The translations under genes and the position numbers were made by a program. A stretch of DNA of 64,000 nucleotides from the NCBI GenBank assembly GCA_947594845.1, contig CANQEI010000002.1, positions 1 to 64,000 on the forward strand, given 5' to 3'. This document shows, piece by piece, positions 8,463 through 18,310 of the stretch (its first letter is position 1; every line of letters starts with the position of its first letter). The notes beneath the pieces were generated by a model. The model worked only from the letters and a program-made list of their open reading frames with translations. It made no database searches and was not told the DNA's origin. Source of the stretch: an uncultured Clostridia bacterium. GTDB lineage: Bacteria; Bacillota; Clostridia; TANB77; CAG-508.

Positions 8463-9003
8463 AATTTTTATTATCACAATCAGCTGACTTTTCTAATAAA
8501 AATGTTCTTTCTACATATAATTTGTGTGCAAACGAAAGAATAACACTTTTTAATAATTTGTGTTCCATTGAAATGTCAGCAGGTATTTCATAATCATCTC
8601 CATTGAATACAGCCATAACAGCATTTTCAACTTCAGAACAAAATTGATTATAAGCTAAAACCAATTTTGTAGTTTCACCAGCAAAACTAATCAAATGGGA
8701 GATATTGTTTATACTATATACTTGTTTTAATACACAAATTACAAATAAACAAGCAATATGATCTCTTTTATATTTTTTCTTCTCTGGTGCAGGGATAACT
8801 TGTTGCTTAACATAATTATTAACCATTGTTTTAGTAATTACAGGATTTTCATCAGAACCAATATATGGATTTAAATAAAATTCTAAGTATGCAACAAGTT
8901 GATCTAAATAAATTTCTATCTTAGGCAGTTCTTGCCATCTAGGAATATGAAAATTATTAATTTTTTTAATTTTTACATTTTCTAAATCTTGTTTTTTACT
9001 CAT
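8461..9003 (-). CDS. DUF1836-family protein, probable transcriptional regulator
   Basis: The 180-residue product matches the DUF1836 pattern as I remember it: FHIPRWQELPKIEIYLDQ (residues 18-35), TKTMVNNYVKQQVIPAPEKK around residue 57, and the YKRDHIACLFVICVLKQV stretch that follows. The TxTMVNNYxKxxxIP part resembles the helix-turn-helix of MerR-like regulators, and the family is usually regarded as DNA-binding, though poorly studied. It is transcribed away from the acyl-CoA synthetase gene, and the 117-bp space between them holds a promoter-like sequence and a perfect 10-bp inverted repeat. Regulation of that neighbour or of itself is plausible inference. Confidence 0.75.
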   Translation of the reverse strand: MSKKQDLENVKIKKINNFHIPRWQELPKIEIYLDQLVAYLEFYLNPYIGSDENPVITKTMVNNYVKQQVIPAPEKKKYKRDHIACLFVICVLKQVYSINNISHLISFAGETTKLVLAYNQFCSEVENAVMAVFNGDDYEIPADISMEHKLLKSVILSFAHKLYVERTFLLEKSADCDNKN

Positions 9004-9057
9004 ATTTCACCACTTTCCCCATATAATAATACCACATAGTCGAATTTTAGTCAATCA

Positions 9058-9084
9058 TTGACATGTTAAGTTATATATGATAAT
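9058..9084 (+). promoter_or_regulatory. Candidate sigma-A promoter for the acyl-CoA synthetase gene
   Basis: TTGACA at 9058-9063 is a perfect -35 box. GATAAT at 9079-9084 is the best -10 but gives a short 15-bp spacer. The -10 overlaps the left arm of the inverted repeat at 9081-9105. Confidence 0.45.
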
Positions 9085-9105
9085 CTAGTAAAAGATACTA
9101 GATTA
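9081..9105. repeat. Perfect 10-bp inverted repeat, possible operator
   Basis: TAATCTAGTA (9081-9090) and TACTAGATTA (9096-9105) are exact reverse complements separated by AAAGA. The repeat lies between the promoter-like sequence and the AAGGAG at 9107. It could be an operator or a 5' UTR hairpin. Confidence 0.65.
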
Positions 9106-9120
9106 TAAGGAGAAAAATAT

Positions 9121-10845
9121 ATGGAAGATAAAAGAACTAACATATTTGAAGCTAAAGAATTTGACAATATACGTAGTGTTATAAAAAATGCAGTTTCAGA
9201 ACATCCTGATAATAATGCTTTTATTTTAAAAGAAATAAAAGATAAAGAAACAATATACAAAAATATAACATATAAAGACTTTGATAAGGACATTGATGCA
9301 TTAGGAACTAAATTAATAAACATGGGGTTAAAAAATAAAAGAATAGCTATTATAGGTAAAAATAGATATGAATGGATTTTATCTTATTTAGCTGTAGTAA
9401 ATGGAACTGGTATTGTAGTACCACTAGACAAAGGTTTAACAGAACAAGAATTAGAAAATTCTTTAGTTTTAAGTAAAGCTGATTGTTTGATCTTTGAAGA
9501 ATCATATATTGAAATAGTAGAAAAACTAAAAACAAATAGTAAGATATATGTAAATAAATTTATTTGCATGGATAAAAGTGATAAATATGAATCATTACCT
9601 GCAATGATTGAAGATGGAAAAAAATTATTAAATGATGGAAATAAAGAATTTATTGAAAGTGAAATAAATCCAGAAAGTATGAGTATACTTCTATTTACTT
9701 CTGGAACAACTTCAAATTCAAAAGCAGTAATGTTATCACATAAAAATATTGCATCTAATATTTATGCAATGACAAAAGCAGAAGATATACGTTCAACAGA
9801 TACAAATATTGCTTTTTTACCATTTCACCATACATTTGGATGTACAGGAATACTAATGTTCTTAAGTAGAGGAGCAACAAATGTATTTTGCGATGGATTA
9901 AGACATGTTCAGAAAAATTTAGTGGAATATCAAGTTTCAACGTTTGTATGTGTTCCATTATTAATTGAATCAATTTATAAGAAAATATGGCAAGAAATTG
10001 ATAAAACAGGTCAAACTAAAAAAGTTAATTTTGGAATTAAGCTAAGTAAATTTTTATTAAAATTTGGAATAGATATCAGAAGAAAGTTATTTAAAGAAAT
10101 ATATGACAAATTAGGAGGAAAAATACGTTCAGTAATTAGTGGAGCATCAGGGTTAGATCCTAAAGTTACTAATGGATTAAGAGATTTTGGATTATCAGTA
10201 ATTCAAGGATATGGACTAACAGAAACATCACCAGTATTGGCTGCAGAAACTATAAAAGCTTGCAAAACTGGTTCAACAGGCTTGCCAATGCCTGGAGTTG
10301 AAATTAAAATAGATAATCCAAACGAAGAAGGAATTGGAGAAATTATTGCAAAAGGTCCAAATGTAATGCTTGGCTATTATGAAAATGAGGAAGAAACAAA
10401 AAAAGTAATCAAAGATGGATGGTTTCATACAGGTGATTTAGCTTACATGGATAATGAAGGATTTATATTTATAACTGGAAGACAAAAAAATGTTATTGTC
10501 TTGAAAAACGGAAAGAATATCTATCCAGAAGAAATAGAGACTTTAATTAATAACCTACCATACATTGAAGAAAGTATGGTATATGGCAAAGAAAAAGACG
10601 ATGATTTAGTAGTATCTGCAAAAGTTGTGTATAACAAAGATTATATAAAAGAAAATTATCCAGAAAAAACACCAGAAGAAATAGAAAAAATGATTTGGAA
10701 TGATATAAAAGAAATAAATAAAACTATGCCAAATTATAAACACGTAAAAAATTTAATTGTAACTGATGAAGAAATGATAAAGACCACAACAGCTAAAATT
10801 AAAAGATTTGAAGAAATTAAAAAAATTGAAAACACTGAAAAGTAA
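9121..10845 (+). CDS. AMP-forming long-chain acyl-CoA synthetase
   Basis: A 574-residue member of the ANL adenylate-forming superfamily that would activate a fatty acid with ATP and CoA. The core motifs are present: FTSGTTSNSKAVMLSH (P-loop-like A3, near residue 195), GYGLTETSPVL (A5, near 362), GWFHTGDLAYMDNEG (near 436) and GRQKNVIVLKNGKNIYPEEIE (A8/hinge, near 455). A C-terminal lysine (TTTAKIKR) fits the catalytic A10 lysine. The length is normal for bacterial FadD-like enzymes. It is a single-gene unit with its own promoter region and terminator, divergent from the DUF1836 regulator. The exact chain-length preference cannot be read from sequence. Confidence 0.88.
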   Translation: MEDKRTNIFEAKEFDNIRSVIKNAVSEHPDNNAFILKEIKDKETIYKNITYKDFDKDIDALGTKLINMGLKNKRIAIIGKNRYEWILSYLAVVNGTGIVVPLDKGLTEQELENSLVLSKADCLIFEESYIEIVEKLKTNSKIYVNKFICMDKSDKYESLPAMIEDGKKLLNDGNKEFIESEINPESMSILLFTSGTTSNSKAVMLSHKNIASNIYAMTKAEDIRSTDTNIAFLPFHHTFGCTGILMFLSRGATNVFCDGLRHVQKNLVEYQVSTFVCVPLLIESIYKKIWQEIDKTGQTKKVNFGIKLSKFLLKFGIDIRRKLFKEIYDKLGGKIRSVISGASGLDPKVTNGLRDFGLSVIQGYGLTETSPVLAAETIKACKTGSTGLPMPGVEIKIDNPNEEGIGEIIAKGPNVMLGYYENEEETKKVIKDGWFHTGDLAYMDNEGFIFITGRQKNVIVLKNGKNIYPEEIETLINNLPYIEESMVYGKEKDDDLVVSAKVVYNKDYIKENYPEKTPEEIEKMIWNDIKEINKTMPNYKHVKNLIVTDEEMIKTTTAKIKRFEEIKKIENTEK

Positions 10846-10854
10846 AATAAGTTG

Positions 10855-10886
10855 AAGCCACTAAAATATGCATTTAGTGGCTTTTT
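10855..10886 (+). terminator. Intrinsic terminator after the acyl-CoA synthetase gene
   Basis: AAGCCACTAAA (10855-10865) pairs with TTTAGTGGCTT (10873-10883), followed by T. Confidence 0.9.
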
Positions 10887-10945
10887 CTTGACATTAAAAA
10901 AATGGAAATATATAATCAAACTATCAAATCTTCTTGGAGGAATAT

Positions 10946-13102
10946 ATGGAATTTAATCTAATTAACTCAGGAAAAATAATTGTAGTAAAAAGAGACGGAA
11001 AAAAAGTCGAATTTAACAGGGCTAAGATTGCATTAGCAATAAAAAAAGGATTTGACAGCGTAAAACTTGATAATGGTGAAAATAAATATAATGAAAAAGA
11101 TATAAATAAAGTATTAAACAAAGTATTAACTAAAATAGAAGAATTAAAACCAGAAAAAATAAAAATAGAAGAAATTCAAGATATGATAGAAGTATCACTA
11201 AAAGAAGAAAAATATCAAGATGTATATGAATCTTTTTCAACATATCGTGAAAGAAGAAATCAGTCTAGAAAATTATTTTTTGATGAAAAAAAACAACATA
11301 AATTTTTGAAGGCAATTGAAAACTTAGGAATGAGCTCACAATCACATGAAGAAGAATCAGTATCTGGAAGTAGTACTGCAATGGGAACAATGTTAAGTTA
11401 TGGTCAAACTCTTTCAAATGAGTTTTCAAAAGCTTATTTAATAAAAAGAAAATTTGTTGATCCTCACGAAAGCGGAGAATTCTATATACATGATCTAGAC
11501 TATTATCCAATGGGAACAACAACAAGTTGCCATATTGATTTAGACAAGTTATTTCAAGATGGCTTTTCAACTGGATATGGCTATTTAAGAGAACCAAATA
11601 ATATTATGACATATGCAATTTTATCTGCAATAGCAATTCAAGCAAATCAAAATGATCAACACGGTGGACAAAGCATACCATTATTTGATTATTATTTTGC
11701 ACCTGGAGTGGTAAAAACATTTAAAAAAGAATTTAGACAAACTGTTTATGATTTCCTTGATTATACTGATTTTGGAATATTTGCAGCAGTAAATGGAATG
11801 GAAAGAGAAATTGACAAAATAACAACCATAGATTTTGATATTTCAATATTTGATACATATTGCAGAGAATCTGAACAATTAAAAAGATTATTTAGAATAT
11901 CATATAAAAAAGCATTAAAAAAGACTGAAAAGATTGTATATCAAGCAATGGAAGCTTTTATACATAATTTAAATACAATGAGATCAAGGGCTGGGGCAAC
12001 ACTTCCAAATTCAACTGTAAACCTTGGAACTGATACTACACCAGAAGGAAGGATGATTACTAAGAACTTTCTATTAGCTCTAGAAACAGGTATTGGAAAA
12101 GACGAAAAGCCATTATATCCACATACAATTTTTAAAGTAAAAGAAGGCATAAATTATGATAAGAAAGATCCAAATTATGATTTATTTAAATTAGCATGTA
12201 AAGTTGATTCCGAAAAACAATTGATTAGCTTTTCTTTTTTAGATACGGAATTTAATAAACAAGGTTATATAGAAAGTGATAAAGATACTGAAGTAGCATA
12301 TATGGGAAATTCTATAAGAATTTATGAAAATATTATCGACAAATCAAAAGCTAGTTCTATAGGAAGAGGAAATTTATCTACAGTAACTATAAATTTACCA
12401 AGATTGGGATTAAAACATGGAATTTTAAAAAATGATAAAGCTAATATGACAGAATTTTATAAAGACTTAGATGAGAGATTGGAAAAAATATATGAATTGC
12501 TACTTGATAGATATGAATTTCAAGCTGATAAGAGAGTACACAATTTCCCATTTTTGATTGGTCAAGGAATTTGGTTAGATAGTGAAAAATTAAAACCAAT
12601 AGATAGATTAAGAAGAGTAAATAAACACGGAAGCTTAGCAATAGGTTTTGCAGGATTGGCAGAATGCCTAAAAGCTTTAACAGGAAAACATCATGGAGAA
12701 TCACAAGAATCTCAAAAATTGGGAATAGAAATAGTAGAACATATGAGAAAAAAAGTTGACCAATTTGCAGAAAAAAGTAATTTGAATTTTGTATTATATG
12801 AGACTCATGAGGAAGATGCAATAGAATATTTTATGAGTATAGACAAATCTATTTACGGAAAATATCAAGGAATTACAGACAAAGATAAATATACTGATGG
12901 ATTTTCATTACCAGAAAATTATAATATTTCAATGAAAGATCAAATAGAAATAGAGTCAAAGTATCATAGATTAACAAATGGAGGACATATTACAACTGTT
13001 GAGTTAGGTAGTAAATCTCAAGGAAATGAAGAAGCATTTGAAAAAGCAGTTAGGCTTATGAAAGAAGCGGGAATTGGATTTGGAAAATTAATAATAAAAT
13101 AA
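10946..13102 (+). CDS. NrdD-like protein (class III ribonucleotide reductase family) lacking catalytic elements
   Basis: The ATG at 10946 follows GGAGG (10936-10940), so the in-frame TTG at 10934 is rejected. This gives 718 residues. An ATP-cone (VVKRDGKKVEFNRAKIALAI) opens the protein. The NrdD body follows with well-kept family blocks: TTTSCHIDLDKLFQDGFSTG, NQNDQHGGQSIPLFDYYFAPG, SFSFLDTEFN, GRGNLSTVTINLPRLGL and TNGGHITTVELG. Two things are missing. Family members carry MGCRT at the finger-loop tip, whose Cys forms the thiyl radical; here it reads MGNSIR, with Asn at residue 455. The C-terminal CxxC zinc site and RxxGY glycyl-radical loop are absent: the protein ends GIGFGKLIIK. No nrdG activase gene is nearby. 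It is probably a non-catalytic paralogue, perhaps nucleotide-binding. Confidence 0.85.
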   Translation: MEFNLINSGKIIVVKRDGKKVEFNRAKIALAIKKGFDSVKLDNGENKYNEKDINKVLNKVLTKIEELKPEKIKIEEIQDMIEVSLKEEKYQDVYESFSTYRERRNQSRKLFFDEKKQHKFLKAIENLGMSSQSHEEESVSGSSTAMGTMLSYGQTLSNEFSKAYLIKRKFVDPHESGEFYIHDLDYYPMGTTTSCHIDLDKLFQDGFSTGYGYLREPNNIMTYAILSAIAIQANQNDQHGGQSIPLFDYYFAPGVVKTFKKEFRQTVYDFLDYTDFGIFAAVNGMEREIDKITTIDFDISIFDTYCRESEQLKRLFRISYKKALKKTEKIVYQAMEAFIHNLNTMRSRAGATLPNSTVNLGTDTTPEGRMITKNFLLALETGIGKDEKPLYPHTIFKVKEGINYDKKDPNYDLFKLACKVDSEKQLISFSFLDTEFNKQGYIESDKDTEVAYMGNSIRIYENIIDKSKASSIGRGNLSTVTINLPRLGLKHGILKNDKANMTEFYKDLDERLEKIYELLLDRYEFQADKRVHNFPFLIGQGIWLDSEKLKPIDRLRRVNKHGSLAIGFAGLAECLKALTGKHHGESQESQKLGIEIVEHMRKKVDQFAEKSNLNFVLYETHEEDAIEYFMSIDKSIYGKYQGITDKDKYTDGFSLPENYNISMKDQIEIESKYHRLTNGGHITTVELGSKSQGNEEAFEKAVRLMKEAGIGFGKLIIK

Positions 13103-13109
13103 AAATTTA

Positions 13110-13147
13110 GGTGCCAGATAGAAAACATATATCTTGGCACCTTTTAA
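13110..13147. terminator. Terminator between convergent nrdD-like and rluA-like genes
   Basis: GGTGCCAGAT pairs with ATCTTGGCACC (one bulge) and is flanked by A-rich and T-rich runs, so it can act in both directions. Confidence 0.85.
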
Positions 13148-13155
13148 TATAAATT

Positions 13156-14028
13156 TTATAAGCCAATATTCATATCTTCTGGGATAGGAGAATTAATAGA
13201 AATAGTCTTTTGAGTAATAGGATGTACAAATGAAATATAATAAGCATGCAAAGCCTGCCTAGAAATCAAATTGGATTTATTACCATATAGTGAATCTCCT
13301 AAAATTGGATGACCTATATATTTAGAATGAACTCTAATTTGATGAGTTCTACCAGTTTCAAGAGAAAATTCAACTTTACTCAAATTTTTTGACTCTTTTA
13401 ATACTATATAATTCGTAATTGCAGAGTCTCCGGAATCATCAATACATCTTTCAATAATACTATTAGGTTTTCTAGCTATAGGAGCATCAATTTTACCAGA
13501 TTTGTTTTCTAAAATACCTTCTAAAATAGCTATATACTTTTTCACAAATACATGGGCATTCATTTGCTTTATAAGACATTCTTGAATATATTCATTTTTA
13601 GCAAAAATAACAATTCCAGAAGTATCTTTATCTAAACGATTTACAGGTCTAATTTTTTTTGACAAATTTATATTATCAAAATAAGCTTTAACACCATTTG
13701 AAAGAGAATCTTCGTAATGCGAAATAGAAGGATGAACTGGAATGCCTGCAGGTTTATCAACAATTAGTAAGTATTCATCTTCATATAAAATATTCAATTT
13801 TATATTATTGTTTGGAACAATACCATCAGATAATTCAGCAAAATTTTCTTCAATACACAACTTATCATTTTCTTTTATAGGATAACTAATAGAAACATTT
13901 TTATTATTAATATAAATACAATTATTTCTTTTTAGTTTTAAAATAAAACGTTCAGACATATTAAATTCATTTTTTAAAATTTGCTTAATATTTTCATCAG
14001 ACTTTTTTACTGTATATTTTAATATCAT
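13156..14028 (-). CDS. RluA-family RNA pseudouridine synthase
   Basis: The 290-residue product isomerises specific uridines in rRNA or tRNA. An S4-like N-terminal segment (residues 1-60, MSERFILKLKRNNCIYINNK) is followed by the catalytic domain. It has the RLDKDTSG motif with the catalytic Asp near residue 131, VDKPAGIPVHPS near 91, and the RTHQIRVH motif near 226. This combination is typical of the RluD/YlyB branch, but the target uridine cannot be told. It is transcribed convergently with the nrdD-like gene and has GTGAGGT as a ribosome binding site. Confidence 0.9.
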   Translation of the reverse strand: MILKYTVKKSDENIKQILKNEFNMSERFILKLKRNNCIYINNKNVSISYPIKENDKLCIEENFAELSDGIVPNNNIKLNILYEDEYLLIVDKPAGIPVHPSISHYEDSLSNGVKAYFDNINLSKKIRPVNRLDKDTSGIVIFAKNEYIQECLIKQMNAHVFVKKYIAILEGILENKSGKIDAPIARKPNSIIERCIDDSGDSAITNYIVLKESKNLSKVEFSLETGRTHQIRVHSKYIGHPILGDSLYGNKSNLISRQALHAYYISFVHPITQKTISINSPIPEDMNIGL

Positions 14029-14177
14029 ATTAAAAACCTCACTATTATATTAATACAAAAATTAACAAATATAAAGTAAATAATATTTACCAAATTAATA
14101 AATTGAGTTAAAATAAAAATGATTTTTAATAATTTAACAGTTAAAATGTAAGATAATAGCAAGATTGGAGAAGAGTA

Positions 14178-15629
14178 ATGGTATTTACATCATTGAATTA
14201 TTTATTCTTTTTTATAATAATGTGCACAGTATATTTTTTATTGAAAAATAAAAGATTAAAAATATGTTGGCTACTATTAGGCAGTTATTATTTTTATATG
14301 TGTTGGAATGCTAAATATGCTGTTCTTATGCTTATATCAACATTTGTTACATACATAAGTGGAATATTAATAAGTAAAAGTAAAGAAGAAAAAATAAAAA
14401 AATTGTGGGTAGCCGTATCTATAACAATAAATCTACTAATACTTGCTATATTCAAATATTACACATTTATAGTAACAAATATAAATGCAATATTTAGCAC
14501 AATTAATTTTATAAGTTTGCCTACATCGTTAAATTTACTTTTACCTGTAGGAATAAGCTTTTACACATTCCAGGCATTAAGTTACACAATTGATGTATAT
14601 AGAAATGATGTTGAAGTTGAAAAGAACTTTTTAAAATATGCGCTATTTGTTTCATTTTTCCCACAACTAGTTGCAGGTCCGATAGAGAAATCAAAAGATT
14701 TACTAAAACAATTTAATGAAGAACACAAATTAGACTGGAACAGAGTAAAAGATGGATTAATACTAATAGGAATAGGAGTATTTTATAAACTAGTAATTGC
14801 TGATAGAGCAGCAATTGTAGTAAATAATGTATATAATAATTTAAACAATTATCTTCAAGGTGGAGGATTTTATTTAATTGTTGCAACAGTATTATTTGCA
14901 TTCCAAATATACTTCGATTTTAATGCATATTCAACAATTGCTAGAGGAAGTGCTAAAGTTTTTGGATATGAACTAACAATTAATTTTAAGATGCCATACA
15001 TAGCACAATCTGTAAAAGAGTTTTGGAGAAGATGGCATATTTCACTAAGCAGCTGGTTTAAAGAGTATTTATATTTTCCACTTGGAGGAAATAAAAAAGG
15101 ATTTTTAAGAACACAAATAAATATATTAATCGTATTTCTAATAAGTGGTTTATGGCATGGAGCTGCATGGACTTTTGTTATATGGGGATTATTACATGCA
15201 ATATATCAAATTACAGAAAATCTAGTTTATAAATATGTTCTAAAAGATAAAGAAATCACAAATAAATTTTTAGTGTTAATAAAAATATTAATAACATTCT
15301 TATTAGTTAATTTTGCATGGATATTCTTTAGAGCAAATTCTTTAAATGATGCGTTTATGATAGTTCAAAATCTATTTAATTTTGGAATGCCTATATCAAT
15401 GAAGTTCTTTGGAATAGAAATTCAAAATCTAATTGTTTTAATAATTTCGCTAGGAATCACATTTATTTTAGAATTAATATCTTTAAGAAAAGATTTAAAA
15501 CAATGGCTTAATAATAGAAATCTAGTAATTAGATTAATATTCTATTATGTATTAATTTTTTCAACAATTATATTTGGAATTTATGGACCAGGATATTCAG
15601 CCCAAGAATTTATTTATTTTCAATTCTAA
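14178..15629 (+). CDS. MBOAT-family membrane O-acyltransferase (AlgI/DltB-like)
   Basis: A 483-residue polytopic protein of about eleven hydrophobic segments. The MBOAT signature is clear: FWRRWHISLSSWFKEYLYFP near residue 285, and the catalytic histidine in SGLWHGAAWTFVIWG near residue 330. Members move acetyl or D-alanyl groups onto exported polysaccharides or teichoic acids. The usual partner, an AlgJ/AlgX-like SGNH protein, is not adjacent; the next gene is pta, with its own promoter. An SGNH hydrolase exists at 50585 but lacks a membrane anchor, so it is not an obvious partner. The acceptor is unknown. Confidence 0.88.
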   Translation: MVFTSLNYLFFFIIMCTVYFLLKNKRLKICWLLLGSYYFYMCWNAKYAVLMLISTFVTYISGILISKSKEEKIKKLWVAVSITINLLILAIFKYYTFIVTNINAIFSTINFISLPTSLNLLLPVGISFYTFQALSYTIDVYRNDVEVEKNFLKYALFVSFFPQLVAGPIEKSKDLLKQFNEEHKLDWNRVKDGLILIGIGVFYKLVIADRAAIVVNNVYNNLNNYLQGGGFYLIVATVLFAFQIYFDFNAYSTIARGSAKVFGYELTINFKMPYIAQSVKEFWRRWHISLSSWFKEYLYFPLGGNKKGFLRTQINILIVFLISGLWHGAAWTFVIWGLLHAIYQITENLVYKYVLKDKEITNKFLVLIKILITFLLVNFAWIFFRANSLNDAFMIVQNLFNFGMPISMKFFGIEIQNLIVLIISLGITFILELISLRKDLKQWLNNRNLVIRLIFYYVLIFSTIIFGIYGPGYSAQEFIYFQF

Positions 15630-15661
15630 ATAGATGTTTTAATCAAATTAATTATAGAAAT

Positions 15662-16717
<1,056 letters not shown>

Positions 16718-16833
16718 AAAGTATAAAAATAATATAAAATTAAACATGTTGGAAAAAGAAACGAATATTGCAAGGCGAAACTTAATTTTAAACGATGGTA
16801 CATGAGAATTTTAAATATAAAAAATATAAAAAA

Positions 16834-16950
16834 GATTTATCAAAAGCAAGTATTACAAGGCAAACGAGTGAGCAAACCGGAGGTGTACGATGGTACATTG
16901 AGGATTTGCGAATGAAGTTTAACGAAGTAAGACGTAGCTTTTCATAAATC
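16834..16950 (+). repeat. 117-bp palindromic element, copy A, before the first ackA
   Basis: The ends GATTTATCAAAAGC and GCTTTTCATAAATC are inverted repeats with one mismatch. The centre GTGTACGATGGTACAT is also self-complementary. Copy B at 18311-18427 is identical except for two positions. A more degenerate, shorter relative lies just upstream (about 16754-16800, GCAAGGCGAAAC and ACGATGGTACATGAG). The element ends one base before the TGAGGAGG ribosome binding region of ackA. Confidence 0.9.
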
Positions 16951-16963
16951 TGAGGAGGAGAGA

Positions 16964-18169
16964 ATGAAAGTATTAGTACTAAATAGTGGCAGTTCTTCAC
17001 TAAAATATCAATTAATCAATACAGAAACAGGCGAAGCAATGGCACAAGGAAATTACGAAAGAATAGGACATAGACAATCATTTTTAACACATAAAGTAAA
17101 TGGAGAAAAATACAAAATTGAACATTATGCTCAAAATCATGATTTAGCTATTAGAGTTATGATAGAAGAATTAACAAAAAAAGATTATAAAGTTATAGAT
17201 AGTTTAGATGAAATTGATGCTATTGGACTAAGAATTGTTCATGGTGGAGAAAAAGTAGCAGAACCTGTTCTAATAAATGAAGAAGTTGAAAAAATAATTA
17301 AAGATTGTATTCCTTTAGCACCTTTACACAATCCAGCTGCACTTTTAGGAATAGAAGCATGCAAAAAAGAAATGCCAGGTAAACCAATGGTAGCAGTTTT
17401 TGATACAGCATTCCATCAAACAATACCAGAACACAGATATGTTTATCCAATACCATATAAATATTATGAAAAATATGGAATAAGAAAATATGGATTCCAT
17501 GGAACTTCACATATGTATGTTTCAAGAAGAGTAGCAGAATTAATTGGAAAACCAGTTGAAGATCTAAAAATTGTAAATTGCCATTTAGGACAAGGTGCAA
17601 GTATATGTGCTATTCAAGGTGGAAAATCAGTTGAAACAAGTATGGGATTAACACCACTTGGAGGAATTGCAATGGGATCAAGAAGTGGAGATTTAGATCC
17701 ATCAGTTGTTACTTATATAATGGAAAAAGAAAAAATTTCTCCTGAAAAAATGAATGAAATATTAAATAAAGAATCTGGATTATATGGTGTTTCTCAAATT
17801 TCACCAGATGCTAGAGATATTGAAAATGCAGCATTTAATGAAGGTGATCATAATGCAAGATTAGCACTAGATAATTATCATTATTTAGTTGTTGCATATA
17901 TTGCAAGATGTGTTGCTGCTATGAACGGTATTGATGTTTTAACATTTACTGCAGGAACAGGTGAAAAAGGATGGGAAACTAGAGAAGAAATTTGTAAACA
18001 ACTAAAATTCTTAGGTGTAGAAATTGACACAGAAGAAAACAAATTTAAAGGAAAAGAAAAGAAGATAAGTACAAAGAATTCTAAAGTTGAAGTTTATGTT
18101 GTTCCAACAAACGAAGAACTTATGATAGCAAAAGAGACTGAAGAAATCGTAAGCAAATTAAACAAATAA
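16964..18169 (+). CDS. ackA: Acetate kinase, first paralogue, with altered nucleotide loop
   Basis: A 401-residue acetate kinase (acetyl phosphate + ADP to acetate + ATP). Visible family motifs are LNSGSSSLKYQL, RIVHGGE (the conserved Arg), FDTAFHQT, YGFHGTSH, SRSGDLDP and PTNEELMIA. Two spots differ from the usual sequence: G-H-R-x-V-H is GLRIVHGG here, and the GxGEN nucleotide loop reads GTGEKGWETRE (about residues 330-340), with Lys for Asn. The second paralogue keeps GVGEN, so this copy may differ in nucleotide affinity or have drifted. The start is set by GAGGAGGAG. A near-identical palindromic element lies directly upstream. Confidence 0.93.
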   Translation: MKVLVLNSGSSSLKYQLINTETGEAMAQGNYERIGHRQSFLTHKVNGEKYKIEHYAQNHDLAIRVMIEELTKKDYKVIDSLDEIDAIGLRIVHGGEKVAEPVLINEEVEKIIKDCIPLAPLHNPAALLGIEACKKEMPGKPMVAVFDTAFHQTIPEHRYVYPIPYKYYEKYGIRKYGFHGTSHMYVSRRVAELIGKPVEDLKIVNCHLGQGASICAIQGGKSVETSMGLTPLGGIAMGSRSGDLDPSVVTYIMEKEKISPEKMNEILNKESGLYGVSQISPDARDIENAAFNEGDHNARLALDNYHYLVVAYIARCVAAMNGIDVLTFTAGTGEKGWETREEICKQLKFLGVEIDTEENKFKGKEKKISTKNSKVEVYVVPTNEELMIAKETEEIVSKLNK

Positions 18170-18310
18170 AGATACAAAAAAACGCACCAAAAAGAAATAA
18201 ATCAAAATAAAAATATTCGGAAAAGAAGCAAGTATAGCAAGGCAAAATAATATTTTTAATACCGGAGTGTACGTTTGTACATGAAAATAAAAATTGAAAA
18301 TAAAATTGAA

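Noticed and set aside
13053-13155. Possible frameshift hiding the NrdD glycyl-radical domain
   Set aside because: I read the remaining bases before the convergent gene in all frames; there is no CxxC or RxxGY coding potential, and a terminator starts right after the stop.
14178-15629. Polysaccharide O-acetylation operon
   Set aside because: The MBOAT gene stands alone; the SGNH hydrolase at 50585 is far away and has no signal or membrane segment.
16741-16963. Riboswitch before the first ackA
   Set aside because: The sequence matches no riboswitch core I know and is better described as a repeated palindromic element.
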